64,000 nucleotides of DNA from Mantamonas sphyraenae. Lineage: Eukaryota; CRuMs; Mantamonadidae. Under the pieces are notes generated by a model, which saw nothing but the letters and a program-made list of their open reading frames with translations, was not told the origin of the DNA and did no database searches. The translations under genes and the position numbers were made by a program. Positions 51,508 through 60,933 of the stretch are shown here, piece by piece. How positions within the stretch are numbered: the stretch's first letter is position 1; every line of letters starts with the position of its first letter. Where the stretch lies: positions 186,001 through 250,000 of the forward strand of contig JAPMXV010000058.1 in the NCBI GenBank assembly GCA_026936335.1. Direction: 5' to 3'.

Positions 51508-53037
51508 ATGAGCTTCCTCAAGTCGTTCACCAAGAAGCTGAAGGGCAGCAGAAACGAGGCGGACGAGGACGTACAGGAGGAAAAGGCGAAGGACCGCGAT
51601 GGCAAGGGAAAGGACACGTCGAACAGCAGCGGAGAGGGTGGAGAGGGAGAAGAAGGAGAGGGCACCTCCCTGGCTGCTGAAGGAAGGGTGTGGAGCGCAG
51701 AGGCGACGGTTTGGGACACAGGCCTGGCTGGCCACGACTACATCGCAGGGGTTCCCATCCAGGGCAAGCCACAGCTGCTTACGTTTGCGGGCAGCGCGTC
51801 AGACACCTACACGTCGGGTGTCTTCCTGCTGGACTTCCGCTTGCAAATCGCCCAAGAATTGAACGTCACCAATGGCGAGCGGATGGAAAAGCGACGTGGC
51901 CTGTGTGTCTCCTACCTGGGCAACAACCTCATCGCGGTGATGTTTGGCGCCACGCCAGGCGACCGGAAAACAAACACGGTCGATTTTGTGGAAATCAACG
52001 AGGACGAAAACTCGGGCGAGTTGACCCTCACCTGCGTCACCGACAAGTTTAAACTCAACGACGAGCGTCCCACTGGACGGTGGTTCTCCAGCGCGGTGCA
52101 ACTGTCACCAGGGGATCACGAGGGACACGGGGCAAGGTTGCTCATCGGCTTTGGCAGCGACGGCAGCAACAAGAAGAGCGACCTGTGGACCCTCACGCGT
52201 GTGGACGACACCCACATGCGTTGGGAAAGCGTATCGATGTTTGGAGGGGCGGGAGGCACCCCGGGGGAGCGCTATTGTCAGAGTATGTTCAAGTGGCACG
52301 ACGCCACGGAAAACGAGGACTATGTGGTCATCTACGGCAGCTACAGCAGCAGTGACTCGCAATTGGACCAAATGTGGAAGATGAGGCTGAGTACGGGCGA
52401 ATGGTTCCCGCTGGACACGAGTGGGGAGCCATGCACGCGTGGGTTGCACGCAGCCGGCCTCGTGGGCAATGTGGTGTGCATTTGGGGCGAGCTCGCCAGC
52501 AAGAGTACAGACGTGAAGAAGAAGCTGGCCATGTACAGCTTGTTGGACAACAAATGGCTGGCCACCGACGAATCCGGCATGGAAGAGTTTCACACACACT
52601 ACGGCGCCGCATACGCAACCTACGAGAACCAACTCATGGTCTACGGTGGGTACAATCGTAGCAAGAGCTCCAGCGCGTTTAAGCTCGTCCTCCCGCAGGA
52701 GTTCCACATGATCGAGTGGACCCCAGAGACGCATCTTCTGTTCTCCCGTGGCTTCCGCGACCGCGTCTTTGCCCTCCTCTGCGCCAATTGGATTGCATAC
52801 AACGGCCGCGACGTGGGCGACGACGAAAGCAAGGATGGGGCTGACGAGGAGAAGCTGGCCATCCTTTCCCAGGATTTGGAGGACATGACCTGGACAGCAC
52901 TGCCCTACGAGGTCTTGGAACGGATCGTGGAGCACCTTGCCATCATCGAACAACTGACCAACATTTCCACCACGGTGTCCCAGTGGAACGAAGGGGGCAG
53001 TGGCAGTGGCAGCAGCAGCAGCAGCAGCAGCAGCTGA
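51508..53037 (+). CDS. Kelch-like beta-propeller with C-terminal F-box-like motif
   Basis: Single exon, 509 residues. A charged, Gly/Glu-rich N-terminus precedes about six kelch-like blades, for example LLTFAGSASDTYTSGVFLLD, LLIGFGSDGSNKKSDLWTLT, VVIYGSYSSSDSQLDQMWKM and LMVYGGYNRSKSSSAFKLVL. Near the C-terminus, TALPYEVLERIVEHLAIIEQ then STTVSQWN resembles an F-box (LPxEVLxxIxxxL...W), which would link the propeller to SCF ubiquitin ligases. The F-box at the C-terminal side is opposite to the usual F-box-kelch order, so this part is tentative. Ends in a poly-Ser tract. Confidence 0.6.
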   Translation: MSFLKSFTKKLKGSRNEADEDVQEEKAKDRDGKGKDTSNSSGEGGEGEEGEGTSLAAEGRVWSAEATVWDTGLAGHDYIAGVPIQGKPQLLTFAGSASDTYTSGVFLLDFRLQIAQELNVTNGERMEKRRGLCVSYLGNNLIAVMFGATPGDRKTNTVDFVEINEDENSGELTLTCVTDKFKLNDERPTGRWFSSAVQLSPGDHEGHGARLLIGFGSDGSNKKSDLWTLTRVDDTHMRWESVSMFGGAGGTPGERYCQSMFKWHDATENEDYVVIYGSYSSSDSQLDQMWKMRLSTGEWFPLDTSGEPCTRGLHAAGLVGNVVCIWGELASKSTDVKKKLAMYSLLDNKWLATDESGMEEFHTHYGAAYATYENQLMVYGGYNRSKSSSAFKLVLPQEFHMIEWTPETHLLFSRGFRDRVFALLCANWIAYNGRDVGDDESKDGADEEKLAILSQDLEDMTWTALPYEVLERIVEHLAIIEQLTNISTTVSQWNEGGSGSGSSSSSSSS

Positions 53038-53160
53038 TTCGGGAAAATCACCACCACCACCACCACACAGGCCTACAAAAGCAGAGAGACATGATGACCC
53101 AAGACAGAGGGAGAGATGAAAGGGGAAGGGAGTGACTCTTCACTGGAGTGCTGTGCCTGC

Positions 53161-54562
53161 TCACTTGTCGGCGCGGATCCAGTCGTACACCTGGCCAGCA
53201 AAGGCGGTCATAAAGATGGTATGCCACGAGGCGTGGAGGGCACGGAACTGCCAGCCTGCAACAAAGGCCATGTAACCACGTTCAGCATACATCTCCTTGG
53301 CCACCGAGGTCATGGTGACCTTGGGGCCGCCAGCCTTGCGTGCCTTTTGCGAGTTGGCCACCAGGGTGTCCAGAGGCATGGTCAGCGTGGAGGCGAAGCC
53401 ACCAAAGGCACCAGCCAGCACCTTTTCCGTCATGGACAGCTCGCGCTTCTCGCCGCCCTTGAGCTGCTCCTTTGCGTACGAGTTGGCCCAGAAGCGAATG
53501 CCCCAATCAATGCCGCGCTTCGTCGTCATGCTCGTCATGCCACGGAACAGCGAGCTCATGCCCTCTGTGCGCAGCACCACGCCAATCAGCTTCGTCGAGT
53601 CGGCCAGCAGCGCACTGTGCGGTCGTGGTGCCATGGTTGTGGGTGCCAGCGTGGTTCGTGTGGTGTGTGTGAGTTTGGCGTTTCCCGTGAACAGAAACGG
53701 GCACAAAGAGGCCGGCCGGTCCGGGAACCCGCCCCCGGGTTCCGGCTTTGGATCCTTCCATGCACGCCAACCCTGCATGCAATGGCATCCGGATACTCGC
53801 CATCACATGCATTGGACGTCTGCACGTGCTGTAGTTGCATGGAGAATCTCATGCGAAACATACCCGATGCCCTGGCCCTCAGCCTTGGTCATGCCCGAAA
53901 ACTTGGGATCGGTCATGATGATTGTCTTCAGTCGCTGCGTGGGGGTCATAAACACACCCTGGCCGACACCGCCCATCATCTGTGCAGAGAGTGTGTGTAG
54001 ATGAATGCGCGAGGGCATGTCAACAGCGTGGGAATGTCAGCTGCCCCTGTGCGGAGACGTGAAGAAAGGAAAAGCGCCGCCGCCGCCGAAAACTGACACC
54101 GCCAATGGTTTGCGCCGTCTTGTCGCCCACGTCCATCTTCTTCAGATGGTACTCCACCTCAGTCTTGATAAAGAGCACAGGGATGCCCTTGACACACTGT
54201 GTGTGGTGTGAGCCGCGCCGTGTGTGAGTCTTTTGGTGACGCGGGAAGACGTGCAGCCTGACGGCACACGCATGCCACCCAGCGGCCTTGGACGCCCGTC
54301 ACCGCTTCGAAAACCGTACCTGGATGGCCCCCCAGGGCACAAAGCCCTTGTAGCATCCAGCCAGACCGTCCGCCTTGTAGATGTCCTTGATGATGGTGCC
54401 GTACGGCTGCAGCGTGGCCTGGCGAGTGATCTTGACCATCTCCATCCAATGGCCCAGCGTCACCATCTCGGCAAGGACCATCGCCGGTCCAATGACCAGC
54501 TTTTCGTAGGAAATGTGGTGCTCGGGTGTGGGAGCGATCGGCGGGGTGATGGCCTGCGACAT
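53161..54562 (-). CDS. Mitochondrial carrier family protein (substrate unassigned)
   Basis: Four exons: 54562-54320, 54196-54098, 53979-53864 and 53614-53161, giving 303 residues, the family size. The threefold carrier repeats are visible but divergent: MEMVKITRQATLQPYGTIIK, FMTPTQRLKTIIMTDPKF and TMPLDTLVANSQKARKAGG in the positions of Px[DE]xx[KR]; the first lacks the Pro. Glycine-rich turns GLAGCYKGFVPWG and GMSSLFRGMTSM follow each. Divergence from the consensus prevents naming the substrate. It is head to head with the ZIP gene, 62 bp apart. Confidence 0.72.
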
Positions 54563-54624
54563 GAGGTTGCGAAAAGAAACTCAGCTGGGGCCGAGTGCGC
54601 GCCCCGGGGCAAACCCCTCCAACA

Positions 54625-55666
54625 ATGTCCACCACCACCGATGTGCGTGGCCCATTCACCACTTCCCCCCCCCCCCCCCCCATTTCACATCTGTGCTCAC
54701 GCCCCTCCTCCCTCGCAGATCTCCTTTCCGCTGCTTTCGGCGGCAAGCGTCTTGATTCTGGCGATCATCGGCGGCATTCTTCCCCTCCACCTCGGCAGAC
54801 GCAACGACACCACGGGCCTCCTCACTCTGGGCAACTTTTTCTCGGCGGGCGTCTTTCTAGCCGCTGGCATGGTGCATATGCTGCCAGATGCAAATGCAGG
54901 TGAGAAAAGCGGGTGACGTCATCGCTTTGGAAAACCTCCCGTCCACTCACACAGGCCTCCCGCAGCGTGGCAAGGTCTCAACGCGTCTGGATTTCCCCTC
55001 CCGGGCCTTTGTGCCGCATTGGGCTTCCTTCTCGTGTTCTTCCTGGAACGTGTGGCCGTCGACATCAGCGAGGAGTCCCTGCAAAAGGCGGCGCTGGCAT
55101 TGGACGAGGACTCGGAAGAGGATCCGGAAACCACGCCCACCGATCTCTCACTTGTGCGCGAGCAGAATCAGGAAAGCAGCGCAGCACAGACGACGACAAC
55201 AGCCAGGCCCACAAGCGCCTATTTGCTTTTGGCAGTCCTCTCGGTGCACTCGTTCATTGCAGGCCTTGCTCTGGGAGTTGCAAGGGACCCCACAGCCGGT
55301 GTGGTCCTCCTCGTGGCCATCATGTCGCACAAGAGTCTGGCTGCTTTTGCATTGGGCGTTGCCCTTGTGCGCTCCAACGCCAGCAGGTCAACGGTGTGGA
55401 AGCTGGTCCTGGCCTTTTCCACGGCCACCCCGCTGGGCATCTGCCTGGGGCTTCTCGTCGCCACAACGGCTGACTCGGTAGGGGTCATGTGGGTACAGGC
55501 CATCGCCCTTGGCACCGGCTCCGGTACCTTCCTCTACGTCGCCGGTGTCGACATCATGGTCCACGACATTGAAAAGTTTGGCGACCACGACAAGTCCAAG
55601 GGTGTCAAGTTTGCGATGATGATGATTGGTTTCTCTGCCATGGCCATTCTCGCCCTCATTGTGTAG
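54625..55666 (+). CDS. ZIP-family (SLC39) metal ion transporter
   Basis: Three exons: 54625-54642, 54719-54899 and 54966-55666, giving 299 residues. Multiple membrane helices, an acidic cytoplasmic loop in place of the usual His-rich loop, and the ZIP signatures VHSFIAGLALGVARD (helix IV) and IMSHKSLAAFALGVAL (helix V), whose His residues line the metal path. FFSAGVFLAAGMVHMLPDA marks helix II. ZIP proteins move Zn2+ or other divalent metals into the cytosol. The third exon uses the acceptor cccgcag at 54965; the earlier cacacag would shift the frame. Confidence 0.88.
54665..54681. repeat. Poly-C run in ZIP intron 1
   Basis: Seventeen consecutive C residues in the first intron of the ZIP gene. 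Homopolymers of this length are error-prone in sequencing, so the exact length is uncertain. Confidence 0.85.
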
Positions 55667-55838
55667 AGAGTGCGGTGTGTGTGTGATGTGTGTATTTGTG
55701 CGTGTTGTGTGTGTGTGTGTGCATGCCTTTGTGTCTGCATGTGCTTTTGCTGCCCACCGAATACATGATCGAAGTACTATACAGCCTTCTCTTGATGGCA
55801 TTGTGTTGAACCCGCTGCCCATCGGCACCCAACCATCC

Positions 55839-58800
55839 ATGCGCACCCGCTTTCGCCATCTTGACCCGCTCGCAAGCTACTTGCAGCACCGACAGGCATG
55901 CATCGACGCGCTTGCTGTTCCCATCACCAGTGCAATGGTCCCTGCACATCCCAAACACACAAGGCGCACGCATGGTTCGCACGCACAGGTCCATGCCAGC
56001 GACCAATCTGCCCGTTTGCTCGAAATCGTTCCTGACATTGTTCCTCTGCTCTTGCCTTCACCCACCGGCCCCGACCCCATCCTCGCCCACCCATGGGTGT
56101 CGGAGGCTCCCAGGCACATCGATGTCGACCACCAGGACGATGATGAGCTCAGCCTTGCCGATGTCGGAGATCTGCTCGGGTTGCAGCAAGACCTGCCCCT
56201 GCTCCCGATGGACACATACACCATCTACACACACACGCACTCTCCTCGTGAACTCCAACCTGTCTATCCTTACGACACAGAGCTCCCTGAAGATGCATTT
56301 GTATGTCCAGATGCCCCGCTGCCAAACACAGTCGCTCCCAGACATCGACACAACCTTCAACCGACCCGTGACCTTCCTCGACGTCCCTGTGCTCCCGCCC
56401 TTCCGTCGCCTCAACGACACACACATCCGTGTCGTCCACCACACCAGTCGGCAGCTTTCTCGAGACGCATTTACACTCGAACTGCATGCAGACGATGCAT
56501 GGATCTTTCACGCCCTGATCTCAGCGCCACAGCCCAGCCAGGACACCATCATCGCTACAAAGCGCGTTCCACAGCTTGTTGAGTACTCAAGTGAGGCCTA
56601 TGAGCAGGCAGTGCCCGTCCTGTGGGTTGACGACGCTGCACATGCGTCAAAGTGGCCGCCGTCGCCTCGAGATCTCGCTCCATCCAACCCCAGCTCGCAA
56701 CCCCTCCCGAACCATCCTTTGCATTGTTGGGTGGTATCCCCATTGTCAAGGGAGTCCATGACGCACCTGGATTTCTCCCATGGGCACTGGTACCCGAGAT
56801 CCAACTCTTCGGCCAATCTCGCTCCCTCGAGTGGCACCCGAGGGCCCTTGCGCACACCACCATCGCACACTTCAACATCACTGCTCCAGACTGGCTTGAC
56901 ACCGAGTCGTGGACGGTGGCTTGCCCTGAACAAGAGCCGCTTGTGAATGCAGATTCGGAACTGCACTTTCAGGACTCGTGGACTGGCGATGAAGACTCGA
57001 TTGCAGAGGTTGCCCAGGAGGAACCGCCACAATTGCCCATCTCAGCCCCCCTGAACACGACAGGCATGTCTGAACTCATGAGTTTCATGCAGACAGCGGC
57101 GGCAGAGTCCGCATCCTCCAACAGCGTCCCAAACAAGGTCTTGGGCGGCGGCGCCGTGGCCATGCCCTTTACGCAACTCGTGCACGCTCAAGCTCGCGTT
57201 CTGGTCTACATGGGACTCGAGACGCTGTTTGCGTACAGCCGTGGGTGGAACTTGGTTCTTGACGAGTTGCGGTTCCGGTGTGAGCGGCATGACTCAATTG
57301 CTTTTGCTGTCCATCGTACGAGCTGCATGAACGTGACAAGTGCTGTGCGCGCACAGGCTCCGTCCACCTTGGGCATCGTTTCAGTCTGTGCGCACGAGCA
57401 GCTTGGTCAGACTCATGCCGAGCACGTTGTGGCCATTATTCGATTGAGCGACTTGCACAAGGCCTCCTGGACACCCGCCGCAAACACCGGCCTCACCTGC
57501 TTCTGCTGGGGTGATGACCTGTCTGTGTCCTCTCTGCTCGATCTTGGCACTCGCATGGGCATCGACGCTCTGGTGACCCTTGACGACGCACATCCGCTGT
57601 GGGCACCGCGAGCAGATCGCATCCACGAGTGGATGCTTGAAGAGCATGGCGCGGCCATGCAACGCGCCGTTGACATTGTGTGGCACCATGTCTTTTCCAT
57701 GCCCACGAGCAGATCGTACTCGTGGTCGACCCCTCTGCAAATGCTCACGTGGCTCAAGGGCCAGCCGAGTGCCGTGCCACCGCACCTGCTCGTTTGGTGC
57801 CGGCTCTTTCTCGTCCTTGCTGGCATGGGCATGAGTGTGGCTTTGGAGTACATGGAACAGGCGCTGGAGGCCGGTGCCATGCAGCTACAGACTCACGAGG
57901 ATCGCAAGATGCTCACCATGCTACGCAAAGGCACAGAATTGGTCAACAAACATCACAAGCACGATCACATGGCCTACACACACATCTGTACTGTTCTATC
58001 ACGCTGTCACGCACCGGCCCTTGTGCTGTTGCCCAACATGCTCGTCGCCAACCGATTGCGTGACGCTGCGTCCGCTTCCCACGTTGACTCGGCCATTCTC
58101 GACGCAAAGATGAATGTGCAGCATCTGCGCAGCCTTCCTGACCGCAAACACCTTTTCGTGTCCCTGGACGACATCCCCGACGTCCACTTGCTCCCGTTGA
58201 CATGGGCCAGCTTCGGCTACGCGGTGTGGTGGTGTCTCGACCACACAGCCATGCTTTGGCCCATGCACACCTCCATGTGCACGGCTCAACCTCCCATCGA
58301 GCTTCACCGTGTGCTAGCCCTCCAGCACACTGTTCTCCTGCCCGACGACGGCTCGCAGGCCTGGATGATGGAGGTCCGAGCAAAGTACGCCAGCCTGTGC
58401 GACCAACGGATCGACTTTCACACGCGCAGCATCTCCCTATCTACGATGGCCACCATGCAACGCGAGCTGGCCCCAGTTGTCGCTGAAGACAGCTCGTCCA
58501 ACCTCGCGCAGCTCTCTCCCACATCGGATGCCTTGTCACCCTCCCATGAGTCCCATGAGTCCCATGAGCTGCCCACAATCGAAAACCATGCATGCGTGCT
58601 CGAGGCCCAGAGTCAATTGCGAGCTCTGGACGCCCCCTTGCCTGTGTTTGCTCGCTCTCGCTGGGCGTTTCTCCCGTCTCTGGCGCACGCCATGGCTGCC
58701 TACAACATGGAAATGGTGCCTCGTGACATGGACACACACGCTGCGGACTTTGTGCTCGACGAGTGCTCGAGTCTCACTCTTTGCAGTTTCCAGAGCGACG

Positions 58801-59741
58801 ACGGCGACCTCACTGCCTACTTGAGATCATTCCAGCAGCGCTGTGTCGTCAATGCTGCTCAATTCCAGCACAATTACATCGTCATCGACTGGCAACTGGA
58901 CGACGATGGCGGGCACAGCGAGTTTGTCGACCTCCTCCTGCCGCTCATGCCCTCGTTTATCGCCACCATGCATGTGCTCGACCACCATGTCCTTCACATT
59001 GGCCTCATACACCAGTTGGCACCTGTACTTGCCCACCTGACCGTCAGCGGCGCCTCCTCTCTCGATCGAAGCTGGGTTCAGCGCTCATGCTCAGTGAACG
59101 AGCGCTTCCTCTGCGCCTTTGCGGCCATCAACTGCTTCTCTGCACAGTGGATCCTCCATCGCGTCACCTTGACCGACATTGCCCGGTATGCACTCTCGGG
59201 CAAGTCGTGGGATGTCCTCTGCGACACACTGGACCGTATCCCTGCACCGGTTGTCATCAACTTGCTGCAGGTGCTGAGTGGCGTGCAAGGCGACCACAAA
59301 CACGATGGCCACCTCGGTCCCTCTCTGGACACAGATCGGGACGAGGACGAGGACGAGGACGAGGATGAGGGTGGAAACGACCTCCATCCCAATGCCACCC
59401 CGAACGACAGCCGATCACGGTCAACCAGCAACAGCCAACTCATATCCTCTGCTCGCTCTTTGCATCATGATGTATCTGAACCTCCTCCAAGCATGCGTTC
59501 CATGGAAAATCTGCTCGCTCGCTTCGAGGCCTCGGGGCCCGGCTCTCACTTTGCCGATGCCTCCGCGGGTGCATCGTCATCGTCGTCATCGTCGTCATCC
59601 TCGTCTACGATCACAGAAGAACCCAAATCCACCGTGAAGTATCCCAAAACTCACGGGTTCAAGCCGGATCCGCGCCAAATCGGCTTTGAAAGAGCGGGCA
59701 GCAGCTCGCAAACGCGCCTGGTGTGGCGTCAACGCACCTGA
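55839..59741 (+). CDS. Large protein with SHOC1/XPF-like C-terminus (tentative)
   Basis: Best model: exons 55839-56300, 56332-56625 and 56694-59741, about 1,267 residues. The two frame changes are bridged by a 31-nt and a 68-nt GT-AG segment; the first is unusually short. A C-terminal part resembles the degenerate XPF-type nuclease domain of SHOC1/Zip2, with YNMEMVPRDMDTHAADFVLD then ECSSLTLCSFQSDD, and a following helix-hairpin-helix-like segment (NERFLCAFAAINCFSAQWIL). SHOC1 with SPO16 stabilises meiotic crossover intermediates. No catalytic ERK triad is visible. The remaining 700 residues are not recognised. If it is not SHOC1, it is an orphan. The 172 bp upstream of the start hold no gene. 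Confidence 0.5.
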
Positions 59742-59787
59742 GTGGCACAACACCCGCTCCCTCTCTCTCGTCCACCTCACCACCACA

Positions 59788-60824
59788 TTAAAGGTCGCGC
59801 AACAAATTGGACATCTGTTCGTACACCACAAAGGTAATGCATGCCCCGGGCGTGACCTTGATCACGTTTGCGCCGAGACCTCGATAGAAGCCAGCGATAC
59901 CCTCCTCACGCAGCGTCTTTGCAATGACGTCACGGAAGCCGTGGTACCTTGCAGCCTGACGTTCTTCTGCGCTTGTGCCGTGGTACTGCGCTTGCAGGCG
60001 AGTCTTGGTGGTCTGCAGCGGATAGGTGATGGTGCTTGCAAACAGCTTGGAACTGGCTGCCAGCAGGATGGTCTCCACAGTGTCCATCTGCGTGGCCGTG
60101 GATGCATCCAAACCCTGTGCCTCGTGCCGGGCGACCACCTTGCTGCGCAGCCATTCATACGCCATAAAGTGCAGAGCTCCGTGCGACGTGGCCAGCAAAG
60201 CGGGCACCAGACCCTTGTACAGCCCCTGAACACCCTCATGCTTCCATGCGTGGCTCAAACCATCTGCAAAGAACCGTGTGCAAAGCACAGCCGCGCGTGT
60301 GAGTTCGAGACGCACGTGCAGGCGGACAGAAAATCGGCGGAAAAGTCGGCGGCACCCGCTTGGAAGAGTGCGAACCTACGGGACAAGGAGCGGTAAAACA
60401 CCGGATCGTTGGGATTTTGCAGTGCCATGCGTGTCTTCATGAGCCACAACGGGTGCACAAACATGGTGGTAAAGGCACTGCCGCCGAGGGCGCACAACAA
60501 GTGGTCGGTGGGACCGAGCTTTGCATCCGCTGCCGAGTCCTGCAGCGCCTCGAGCCGCCAGCTCTTGAGTGTGCCATAGGCGGCAAAGTAGATTCCCCAG
60601 GAAAAGGAGGAGCCGTACAGGGATGGTGACAGGCCTCCATAGAAGCGTCGCCAGCCCTCGTTGCGCATAATGTCCCTGGCCACCTGTAAGCTGTTGGCCT
60701 TTCCAGGTTGGAAGCGTTGGCTGTTCTGCAGACGCACTTTGATCACTTCCACCGGGTGCATTGCCAATGCGGTGGCCATGCCTGCGGTGAACCCGGACAC
60801 TGCGTTCTTTGTGCTCTGTTCCAT
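59788..60824 (-). CDS. SLC25A32: Mitochondrial folate/FAD carrier (SLC25A32/Flx1-like)
   Basis: Two exons, 60824-60380 and 60263-59788, giving 306 residues. Three carrier repeats with MHPVEVIKVRLQNSQRFQPG, VHPLWLMKTRMALQNP and TYPLQTTKTRLQAQYH, each followed by a Gly-rich turn. The PLWLMKTRM motif in the second repeat and LLATSHGALHFMAYEWLRSK match the SLC25A32/Flx1 group, which moves folate or FAD into mitochondria. It is tail to tail with the SHOC1-like gene (46 bp) and head to head with the glycosyltransferase gene (109 bp). Confidence 0.82.
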
Positions 60825-60933
60825 GGTGCGTGTTTGCTTGCTGTGCATCTGCTGGCGCATGGGTGCTCTGCTTGTGTGTGTTGTGTGTGTGTATGATTGA
60901 GCGTGCATTGACGCGTGTGCGCCACCAAAGGCA

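Noticed and set aside
54951-54965. Earlier acceptor (cacacag) for ZIP exon 3
   Set aside because: It shifts the frame away from the conserved AWQGLNASGFPL...GFLLVFFLE region; the acceptor 15 bases later keeps it.
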